Shown in pieces: positions 32,891 to 38,962 of a stretch of 38,962 bases of DNA. A model generated the notes under the pieces. That model saw only the letters and a list, made by a program, of their open reading frames with translations. It had not been told where the DNA came from and did no database searches. A program made the translations under genes and the position numbers. Position 1 is the stretch's first letter; every line of letters begins with the position of its first letter. Source of the DNA: an uncultured Lachnospiraceae bacterium (GTDB lineage Bacteria; Bacillota; Clostridia; Lachnospirales; Lachnospiraceae). The stretch is from contig CAMWJV010000015.1 in NCBI GenBank assembly GCA_947174665.1, positions 1 through 38,962 of the forward strand, in the 5' to 3' direction.

Positions 32891-34291
32891 TTACAGACCG
32901 GTATCCGTCTGGGCCTCAATCTGAGATGCCAGTTCCTGTACCTGTGCCGTCACATCCTCGCCGTCCCACACCTGGGCAAACAATCTTTCCAGGTGCAGCC
33001 AGAAATTACCTGTATCCATCATTTTCGGCAGCGGAACACTGCGTGCATATTCCAGCTTAAAAATCTGCAACGCCCCGTTGTCTGTGCCTGCGCTCAGTTT
33101 TGCCGGTGCCTTCCCTGTTCTCTCATAGAGAGAATCGACACACTCATCCACCAGGTACGCAGCAAATTTATTTGCCAGCTCCTTGTGCTGTGAATAACCG
33201 TTCACTGCCACTGCATTCGTCACGGACATGGAGCGGCTCTTAAGTTCACTGCTCACCATGGGCATCATGGCAACGCCATAGTCAAAAGCAAAACTTCCTT
33301 CTGCCTTCGCCTCCGCCAGCCTGTCCACCACATCCGTAGTGGCAATGGTAAATACTATCTTTCCATCCATAAAGTCCCGGATCGCCGAATCATAGGTAAC
33401 AGTGTTCGACTCAATAAAGAAGAACTGGCCCAAGCCCTTGTACACCTCAAGACAGGCAACCGTATCCTGGTTTGCGATATGAATATTGTTCTCATCATCA
33501 CCGGCATCCCCGCCGACAATCATATAGTTCCCCACTATCCAGTAATTATAAAAAATGTCCGACACGGCCCATTTCATAATTCCTTCCACGCCCTCCGGGA
33601 GATCAAAGGTATCAGCGATGGTCAAAAGGTCATCCAGCGTTCCCGGAATAGCCTTTTGGAAATATTCTTCGGTCTTCGCCGCCAGTTCCTCCTCATTCAG
33701 GTCAATTCCCGTTGAATCCTCCGCCGGCTCTCCATCCTCGGTGCCATCCCCCAGCAATTCCTTGAGCGCACTCTGCCGCGCCCACTCCGCCAGGTAGGTC
33801 TCATTATAAATCAATGCGCTGGTCTCAAAGGAAAGGGGATAGGCCACTGTTTTCCCGTGGTAGGATACTGCGGACAGCGCCGATTCCGGGAAATTGCTCT
33901 CGCTGCACACATTGCCCTCATCCCGTATCTCTTCCGCCAGTCCCGCCAGATAAGCCTTTTCCAGAGAGTCATGACTGATGATGTACACGTCAGGCATCTG
34001 GTCTTCCTGCAGGGATGCACGGTTGATTGCTTCCAGATACTGACTGTCCGAAGTCAGCACCGGAATCACATGCACGTTCTCCTTCTCGCCGAAGGAAACC
34101 GCCGCACTGTTCACAAAATTAGTCATAGTCTCATCGGAATACCAGAAATAAATGGTATCCTCCCTGTCAAACCAGGAGGGCTTCGATATTTCCTCCGGCT
34201 CTGTGCCAACATCCAGCGTACCGCCGTAAACAACAGCGGCGGCAAAAGCCGCCACCACCGCCACCGCTGTCAATCTCTTTTTTAAATTCAT
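32891..34291 (-). CDS. Orphan family-1 extracellular solute-binding protein coupled to argD
   Basis: A 466-residue protein of the maltose/sugar-binding type (SBP family 1). The N-terminus has a signal-like hydrophobic stretch (LTAVAVVAAFAAAVVYGG) but no lipobox Cys, so it is either secreted or held by an uncleaved anchor, which is unusual in Gram-positive bacteria. The body has YFWYSDETMTNFVNSAAVSFGEKENVHVIPV and DVYIISHDSLEKAYLAGLAEEI, then a Glu/Asp-rich insert at about 175-205. Its ATG overlaps the argD stop by 4 bp and GGAG lies inside argD, so translation is coupled. No permease or ATPase is next to it. Substrate unknown. Confidence 0.8.
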   Translation of the reverse strand: MNLKKRLTAVAVVAAFAAAVVYGGTLDVGTEPEEISKPSWFDREDTIYFWYSDETMTNFVNSAAVSFGEKENVHVIPVLTSDSQYLEAINRASLQEDQMPDVYIISHDSLEKAYLAGLAEEIRDEGNVCSESNFPESALSAVSYHGKTVAYPLSFETSALIYNETYLAEWARQSALKELLGDGTEDGEPAEDSTGIDLNEEELAAKTEEYFQKAIPGTLDDLLTIADTFDLPEGVEGIMKWAVSDIFYNYWIVGNYMIVGGDAGDDENNIHIANQDTVACLEVYKGLGQFFFIESNTVTYDSAIRDFMDGKIVFTIATTDVVDRLAEAKAEGSFAFDYGVAMMPMVSSELKSRSMSVTNAVAVNGYSQHKELANKFAAYLVDECVDSLYERTGKAPAKLSAGTDNGALQIFKLEYARSVPLPKMMDTGNFWLHLERLFAQVWDGEDVTAQVQELASQIEAQTDTGL

Positions 34292-35475
34292 ACCAGGCTT
34301 TTCTCCAATATCGAAATCATTTCGTCTACGTTATCTTTTGTGATAATGAGAGGAGGTACAAAGCGGATAATATTTGCTCCTGCATTGATCAGAATCAATC
34401 CGTTCTCCAGCGCGCGGTTGATCGTATCTCCCACGGGCCTGTCTAACACCAGCCCCTGCATCAGTCCGGTTCCACGCCTCTCCGTGATGCAGTCATGTTT
34501 CTCCTTCAGCTCCTCAAGGCGCTTTTCCAGATAAGGGGCTACCTCTCTCACATTCTCTATTATATGGTTCTGCTCAAATAAATCAAGCACTTTTTCCACC
34601 GCCGCACAGGCAAGAGGGTTCCCGCCATAGGTAGTTCCGTGATCTCCCGCCGCCAGGGAATTCTGCCCCACCTTCTCGGTCATCAGGAAAGCTCCTACAG
34701 GCACGCCGCAGCCCAGCGCTTTTGCCGTAGTCATAATGTCCGGCTTCACGCCGTATTTCTGCCAGGCATACATGTACCCGGTTCTGCCCATGCCGCACTG
34801 TATCTCGTCCAGGATCAGCAGGATATCTCTCTCGTCACAGATGGCCCGGACTTCTTTCAAAAAGTCCTCTGTGGCAGGGACCAGACCGCCCTCCCCCTGC
34901 ACCGTCTCCAGGATGATGGCACAGGTCCTGTCGGTAATCTGCGCCTTCACGCTCCCAATGTCATTCATTGACCCGAACCGGATATTGCCTATCAGCGGCT
35001 CAAATGGCTCCCTGTACTTCGGATTGCCGGTGACCGCCAGCGCTCCGAAAGTCCTGCCATGGAAGGAATGATTCATGGCAATTATCTCATGGTCCGTCCT
35101 GCCATCCTTAAGGTAAGCGTACTTCCGCGCCGCCTTCAGCGCTCCCTCCACCGCCTCCGCTCCGGAATTGGTAAAGAAAACCCTGTCCATACCGGAAACT
35201 TTCTTCAGTTTTTTTGCAGCCTGAATGGCGGGTATGTTATAGTAATAATTGGAGGTGTGTATTATCTTGTCTATCTGTGCCTTCAGCGCTTCATTGTATT
35301 CCCTGTTATTGTACCCAAACGCAAACACGGCAATACCTGCCACAAAATCAAGATATTCCTTGCCCTCCATGTCATAGAGCCGGACCCCGTCTCCCCTTTC
35401 CAGCACGATCTGATAACGATTATAGGTGTGGAGCAGCGCTTTTTCCGCCTCTCCGATATATTCCCGCATGTCCAT
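34288..35475 (-). CDS. argD: Acetylornithine aminotransferase
   Basis: A 395-residue class-III PLP transaminase that converts N-acetylglutamate semialdehyde to N-acetylornithine in arginine synthesis. Visible motifs are FTNSGAEAVEGALKAARKYA (phosphate-binding, about 101-120), FHGRTFGALAVTG, LILDEIQCGMGRTG (about 220-233, Asp223 contacts PLP) and the PLP lysine Lys252 in TTAKALGCGVPVGAF. Length is normal. It follows argB by 24 bp and overlaps the downstream solute-binding protein gene. Confidence 0.96.
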   Translation of the reverse strand: MDMREYIGEAEKALLHTYNRYQIVLERGDGVRLYDMEGKEYLDFVAGIAVFAFGYNNREYNEALKAQIDKIIHTSNYYYNIPAIQAAKKLKKVSGMDRVFFTNSGAEAVEGALKAARKYAYLKDGRTDHEIIAMNHSFHGRTFGALAVTGNPKYREPFEPLIGNIRFGSMNDIGSVKAQITDRTCAIILETVQGEGGLVPATEDFLKEVRAICDERDILLILDEIQCGMGRTGYMYAWQKYGVKPDIMTTAKALGCGVPVGAFLMTEKVGQNSLAAGDHGTTYGGNPLACAAVEKVLDLFEQNHIIENVREVAPYLEKRLEELKEKHDCITERRGTGLMQGLVLDRPVGDTINRALENGLILINAGANIIRFVPPLIITKDNVDEMISILEKSLV

Positions 35476-35499
35476 GATCTTTCTTTTTCCTTTCCCGTT

Positions 35500-36396
35500 T
35501 TACTTCTCCATCGTCTCGAACTCGGCATCATCCACGATGGCTGTTCCGATACCCTGATTGGTAAATATTTCCAAAAGCAGGCAGTGAGGAATCCTGCCGT
35601 CCAGGATATGCACCCTGTTTACACCGCTGCGGATCGCCGAGGTGCAGTTGTTCAGCTTGGGCAGCATACCGCCCCCGATATATCCTTCGGAAATCAGCCT
35701 CTCCGCTTCTGTTGCGGACAGTCTGGAGATGAAGGAGGATTTGTCATTGATGTCCTTGTAAAGCCCTTCAATGTCCGTGAGGAATGCAAGCTTCTCCGCA
35801 TTCACCGCCCTGGCAATGGCACAGGCCGCGTCATCCGCATTGATGTTATAGGTCTGAAAATTCTCATCCATTCCAATCGGTGCCACAATCGGCAGAAAAT
35901 CCTTCTCCAGAAGGTCATACAGCACCTTCGGAGTGACCTGGGTGATCTCTCCCACAAAGCCGATATCCTGGCCATCCGAATACTTTTTTTCCACCTGCAG
36001 CAGTCCGCCGTCCTTTCCGCTGATACCAACGGCCTTGACTCCCAGTTCCTGAACCATGGTCACGAGACTCTTGTTCACCTTGTTTAAGACCATCTCCGCA
36101 ATCTCCATGGTCTCCTCATCCGTGACACGGAGTCCGTTCACAAACTTCGCTTCCTTGCCCACCTTGCCTACCCAGCGGCTGATCTCCTTTCCGCCTCCAT
36201 GGACAATGATAGGCTTAAATCCTACCAGCTTCAGCAACGTTACATCCTTAATAACATTCTTCTGGAGCTCCTCGTTGCTCATAGCGCTGCCACCGTACTT
36301 GACAACGATTATCTTGCGATTAAAACGCTGTATGTACGGAAGTGCCTCAATGAGAACCTCCGCCTTTTGAAGTACCTTTTCCATATCCTTTTCCAT
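35500..36396 (-). CDS. argB: Acetylglutamate kinase
   Basis: A 298-residue amino-acid kinase that phosphorylates N-acetylglutamate. Motifs are VVKYGGSAM (ATP/phosphate-binding Lys), [11 protein letters not shown] (acetylglutamate-binding) and [32 protein letters not shown] start it at ATG 36396, giving family-typical length; a second ATG at 36384 is possible, and the extension to 36525 would run through the hairpin repeats. The protein has an N-terminal helix ([20 protein letters not shown]) of the type found in arginine-feedback-sensitive hexameric NAGKs. It lies downstream of argJ across a 186-bp gap filled with hairpins. Confidence 0.96.
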   Translation of the reverse strand: MEKDMEKVLQKAEVLIEALPYIQRFNRKIIVVKYGGSAMSNEELQKNVIKDVTLLKLVGFKPIIVHGGGKEISRWVGKVGKEAKFVNGLRVTDEETMEIAEMVLNKVNKSLVTMVQELGVKAVGISGKDGGLLQVEKKYSDGQDIGFVGEITQVTPKVLYDLLEKDFLPIVAPIGMDENFQTYNINADDAACAIARAVNAEKLAFLTDIEGLYKDINDKSSFISRLSATEAERLISEGYIGGGMLPKLNNCTSAIRSGVNRVHILDGRIPHCLLLEIFTNQGIGTAIVDDAEFETMEK

Positions 36397-36450
36397 AATT
36401 GATAGCCATACCTTTCCGCCGCTATGATCGGCACAAACATTGAATAAACC

Positions 36451-36480
36451 GGTGCAAACCCGGAAGAACGCTGCCTTTGC
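36451..36480. repeat. Composite repeat, module 1 (GGTGCAAAC block plus hairpin), copy C
   Basis: GGTGCAAACCCGGAAGAA (36451-36468) runs into a hairpin of GGAAGAACGC with its inverted copy, ending near 36488. It matches 17 of 18 bases at 11264-11281. A further small hairpin (GCTCTGC with GCAGAGC) follows before the CTTAG hairpin. Confidence 0.7.
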
Positions 36481-36515
36481 GTTCTTCCTTGTGAAGAAGC
36501 TCTGCTTTGCAGAGC

Positions 36516-36580
36516 GTGAAATCACTTAGCGAGGTATCATGCCGAATTTCATTCGGCACAAGCTTAGTGATTTCCTTCAC
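36516..36580. repeat. CTTAG hairpin, copy C (after argJ stop)
   Basis: Arms 36518-36530 and 36562-36574 pair over 13 positions with one T-T mismatch inside CTTAG (36525-36529) opposite CTTAG (36563-36567). The loop holds a second perfect hairpin, GCCGAAT with ATTCGGC (36541-36557). In the minus-strand transcript it begins within 10 bases of the argJ stop codon at 36583. Confidence 0.75.
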
Positions 36581-36582
36581 AA

Positions 36583-37806
36583 TTAGCTGCGGTAATCCGC
36601 ATTTATTTTTACATAGTCATAGCTGAGGTCGCAGCCCCATGCGGTCGCCTCCGCCTTTCCCATATGCATGTCCGCCACCACGGTGACCTCCGGGTCGGAG
36701 AGAATCTTCGTGGCTTCCTCCTCGCTGTAGTCGCAGGCCACGCCATTGCCGAAAATATGAATTTCACCGGAACGACTCCTGAAATACAGATCCACATTCT
36801 CAGGGTCAAATTTTGCGCCGGAATAGCCCAATGCACAAAGAAACCGTCCGAAATTGGCATCATGTCCGAAGATGGCAGCCTTGGAGAGAGAAGAGCAGAC
36901 CACTGACCTGGCCAGTATCCGTGCCTCCTCTTTGGATGCGGCTCCCACTACCTTAGCTTCAAAGAGACATGTGGCTCCTTCGCCGTCTCCCGCCATTTTT
37001 CTGGCAAGATAAGTGGTGACATAGTGGAGTGCTTCACAGAAAGCGTCATAATCCACGCCCTCCGTGGTAATCTCATCATTGCCCGCCAGCCCGTTTGCCA
37101 GCACCAACAGCGTATCGTTGGTGGAAGTGTCTCCATCCACGGAGATCATGTTAAAGGAATCCACCACGTCAGCACTGAGAGCCTTTTGCAGCATCTCCTT
37201 AGAGATGTTCACATCAGTGGTGATGAATCCCAGCATGGTACACATATTGGGATGAATCATGCCGGAACCCTTGCACATGGCCCCCATAGTTGCTGTCCTG
37301 CCGCCCGCCTGAAACTGTACTGCAATCTGCTTGTACACTGTGTCAGTAGTCATAATTGCCTTTGCGGCATCCAGCCCCGCCTCCGGAGTGGCAGCCTTTG
37401 CTGCCGCCAGCTTCTCAATGCCGGCGGTAATCCTGTCCAGGGGCAGCTGCTTCCCAATGACGCCTGTAGAAGCCACCAGTACGGAATTCTCGGGAATGCC
37501 CAGCAGCTTTCCCAGGCGCTCCGCCTCCGCCTTACAGCAGTCCATTCCCTGTTTTCCGGTGCAGGCGTTGGCTATGCCGGAATTCACCACCACTGCCTGA
37601 GCATAGGGAGAGTTTTCCACCACATCCCTGTCCCAGAGCACCGGCGCCGCCTTTACCACATTGCTGGTAAAGGTTCCCGCCACTCTGCAGGGCACAGTGC
37701 TGTACACCAGCGCCATATCCTTTCGGTTCTCATATTTTACAGCCGCCTCCACGCCTGCTGCCTCAAATCCCTTTGCCGCGGTCACACCGCCATCAATCTG
37801 TATCAT
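36583..37806 (-). CDS. argJ: Bifunctional ornithine acetyltransferase / N-acetylglutamate synthase
   Basis: A 407-residue enzyme that recycles the acetyl group between acetylornithine and glutamate. I start at ATG 37806 because GGAGGAG lies just upstream; ATG 37824 would add 6 residues but lacks a ribosome site. Motifs are TFTSNVVKAAPV, VVNSGIANACTG, VLVASTGVIGKQLPLD and the self-cleavage region KGSGMIHPNMCTMLGFITTD. The new N-terminal nucleophile is the Thr in MCTML (Thr190); the residue before it is Cys instead of the more common Ala. It is first in argJ-argB-argD. argC, argF, argG and argH are not in the window. Confidence 0.96.
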   Translation of the reverse strand: MIQIDGGVTAAKGFEAAGVEAAVKYENRKDMALVYSTVPCRVAGTFTSNVVKAAPVLWDRDVVENSPYAQAVVVNSGIANACTGKQGMDCCKAEAERLGKLLGIPENSVLVASTGVIGKQLPLDRITAGIEKLAAAKAATPEAGLDAAKAIMTTDTVYKQIAVQFQAGGRTATMGAMCKGSGMIHPNMCTMLGFITTDVNISKEMLQKALSADVVDSFNMISVDGDTSTNDTLLVLANGLAGNDEITTEGVDYDAFCEALHYVTTYLARKMAGDGEGATCLFEAKVVGAASKEEARILARSVVCSSLSKAAIFGHDANFGRFLCALGYSGAKFDPENVDLYFRSRSGEIHIFGNGVACDYSEEEATKILSDPEVTVVADMHMGKAEATAWGCDLSYDYVKINADYRS

Positions 37807-37843
37807 ATTCTCCTCCTTCTTCATTGTTTCTTGAAAATTCTTT

Positions 37844-37905
37844 CAGAAATGACTTAGATTTTCTTAGGTCAGGTATTTTCTGACCTTAGAAAATCTTCAT
37901 TTCTT
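37844..37905. repeat. CTTAG hairpin, copy B (after GNAT gene stop)
   Basis: Inner arms 37856-37872 and 37880-37896 pair over 17 positions with one T-T mismatch, at CTTAG (37863-37867) opposite CTTAG (37885-37889). A third CTTAG at 37853-37857 lies 10 bp before the first arm copy, and outer bases AGAAATGA and TCATTTCT also pair. It starts about 10 bases after the GNAT stop codon (37907) in the transcript. It probably ends or dampens readthrough into argJ, although there is no T-run. Confidence 0.75.
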
Positions 37906-37906
37906 G

Positions 37907-38374
37907 TTATTGGTTGAATGCCGTAATATTTGCCTCGTTTAATGTAAAGTCATAATAGTTCAGATCCTCCCGCTTCGTCCAGCCGATGCAGTTCCAGAAT
38001 GCATTTCCCACATCATTTTTCGTAAAAGCGATCAGGCTGACCTTGTTGATTCCCTCTTCCTTCAGGGCATTCATACAGTGAACCACCATGGCCTTGCCGA
38101 TACCGTTCCTGCGGTAATCCTCCCTGACACACACATGATACAGGCAGCCCCGCCTGCCGTCATGACCACAGAGAATACCCCCCACCACGGCGCCGTCTTC
38201 TGCCACCGCCACCACACTGATACCGGGATTCCTGCTCAGGAACCGCTCCACGCCCTCCCTGGAATCGTCGATGCTTCGAATGCCGAAGCCATGAATTGTC
38301 ATCCACAGTGCCCGCAGCCCCTCATAATCCTCTATTGTCATTTTTTTCACGGTAAATGCCTTGTTACAGTTCAT
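37907..38374 (-). CDS. GNAT-family N-acetyltransferase
   Basis: A 155-residue acetyltransferase. I prefer ATG 38374, with AAAGGA upstream; an earlier ATG at 38401 would add 9 residues and sits 12 bases after the upstream gene. The acetyl-CoA-binding motif A is VCVREDYRRNGIGKAMVVHCM (about 82-102), matching R/Q-x-x-G-x-G/A. The end NDVGNAFWNCIGWTKREDLNYYDFTLN resembles small-molecule or ribosomal-type GNATs. Substrate unknown; being directly before arg genes does not prove a link, since a hairpin separates them. Confidence 0.88.
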   Translation of the reverse strand: MNCNKAFTVKKMTIEDYEGLRALWMTIHGFGIRSIDDSREGVERFLSRNPGISVVAVAEDGAVVGGILCGHDGRRGCLYHVCVREDYRRNGIGKAMVVHCMNALKEEGINKVSLIAFTKNDVGNAFWNCIGWTKREDLNYYDFTLNEANITAFNQ

Positions 38375-38413
38375 TGATTCTGTTCCTTTCTCATACAGCA
38401 TTCTGCGTCCCCG

Positions 38414-38962
38414 TCACAGGTTGAATTCCTGCCGGATCAGTTCCGCCGCTTCCTCCGCAGGCATGTGGGTATTGTCAATCCGAAGATAATTTTCAAAAGG
38501 TATCTCCCCCTCATCGCTCACCAGACGGTGATTCTCATCCAAATGACGGTTTCTCTGATCAGACAATTCCACATCGCGCTTTGACGCTTTATGTTTCAGC
38601 CGGTTTTCAGTTTTGTTTCGTTCCAGGCGGGTCTCGGAATCTGCTACCAGCTCCACGCAGTAAAATTCTGTGCCATAGGGCGCAAAAATACTTTTCACAT
38701 GTTCAATATAATCCCAATCCGAACGGCTGTCAAAATCCCACATGTATGTAAAGATCATACCGTACCCGTCAGAGCAGGCGAAATTCCGAAACACAATTTC
38801 CCGCAGCTCTGTGATTGTTTTTGCATCATAATACCCGAATATCTCCAGCACCGGTTCAATGGTCATATGATTGTGGAACAACCTTAAATCCGTAATTTTC
38901 ATCAGTGATTGCCCAACTGTCATTTTACCAACTGCTGCATCTCCTAAAATAAATACTAATTT
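38414..38962 (-). CDS. P-loop kinase (AAA_33 / shikimate-kinase-like), partial (5' end outside window)
   Basis: 182 residues are visible and the start lies beyond base 38962. Reading frame upstream of the internal ATG at 38923 continues open to the edge and encodes a perfect Walker A, LGDAAVGKMT (about 6-15), so the ATG is not the true start. The region after it, KITDLRLFHNHMTIEPVLEIFGY, matches small AAA-type kinases of uncertain substrate. Later parts include a likely Walker B/lid region (YCVELVADSETRLERNKTENRLKHKASKRD), with basic residues typical of the lid. It is followed by the GNAT gene 39 bp on. Confidence 0.8.
   Translation of the reverse strand, partial: KLVFILGDAAVGKMTVGQSLMKITDLRLFHNHMTIEPVLEIFGYYDAKTITELREIVFRNFACSDGYGMIFTYMWDFDSRSDWDYIEHVKSIFAPYGTEFYCVELVADSETRLERNKTENRLKHKASKRDVELSDQRNRHLDENHRLVSDEGEIPFENYLRIDNTHMPAEEAAELIRQEFNL

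Noticed and set aside
35059..36087. 342-codon plus-strand frame antisense to argD and argB
   Set aside because: It crosses two real genes on the other strand and shows no recognisable protein features.
38414..38923. Complete small gene starting at ATG 38923
   Set aside because: The frame stays open to the window edge and encodes a Walker A motif upstream of this ATG, so the gene is longer and truncated by the window.

Overview
The window is about 39 kb of chromosome from a low-GC-lineage Gram-positive anaerobe. It is most likely a spore-forming, gut-type member of the Lachnospiraceae/Clostridia. The supporting signs are a Spo0A-type DNA-binding protein, AGGAGG-like ribosome binding sites, consensus sigma-A promoters, lipoprotein signal peptides, a BmpA-type nucleoside transporter, and xylan-degradation genes without outer-membrane SusC/SusD partners. 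No phage, insertion sequence, CRISPR array, tRNA or rRNA was seen. The genus cannot be named from the sequence alone.

Layout, left to right. (1) 1-5334, minus strand: a carbohydrate cluster transcribed GH115 alpha-glucuronidase, then a CE1-like esterase, then a GH29 fucosidase that runs off the left edge. All three enzymes lack signal peptides, so they probably work in the cytoplasm on imported oligosaccharides. (2) 5562-9243, plus strand: two overlapping half-transporter genes forming a probable heterodimeric ABC exporter, followed by a palindrome-rich spacer. (3) 9504-12808, minus: a SpoVB/MOP-type flippase and glycogen synthase. (4) 12887-14669: a receiver-less Spo0A-like regulator, divergent from holA (DNA polymerase III delta). 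(5) 14653-20578: a nupNOPQ-type nucleoside ABC importer (minus) divergent from xpt, a purine uptake and salvage unit. (6) 20620-25129, minus: a YtrA-type GntR repressor gene heading an operon of two membrane proteins, an ABC ATPase, a secreted protein of unknown function and a VanZ-like protein. Its promoter is near-perfect and is embedded in a long inverted repeat. (7) 25292-26074: a small membrane protein with its own promoter and terminator. (8) 26133-32285, minus: comEA, a WalR-like response regulator, a WalK-like kinase, a GerMN lipoprotein and comEC, with a perfect WalR-type box in the promoter region. (9) 32370-32804: a YdcZ-type DMT transporter. (10) 32891-37806, minus: argJ-argB-argD followed by a translationally coupled orphan solute-binding protein. 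(11) 37907-38962: a GNAT acetyltransferase and a P-loop kinase that runs off the right edge.

The most unusual material is between the genes. Three long hairpins sit 1-11 bases after stop codons (glgA, argJ and the GNAT gene). In each, both arms carry the motif CTTAG, which leaves a T-T mismatch in an otherwise nearly perfect stem whose other bases differ between copies. Two of them also share an adjacent GGTGCAAAYCCGGAAGAA block with a smaller hairpin. This looks like a dispersed structured repeat family. Regulatory signals are also clear in several places: the GntR operator, the WalR box, and an attenuator after the nucleoside-binding lipoprotein gene.
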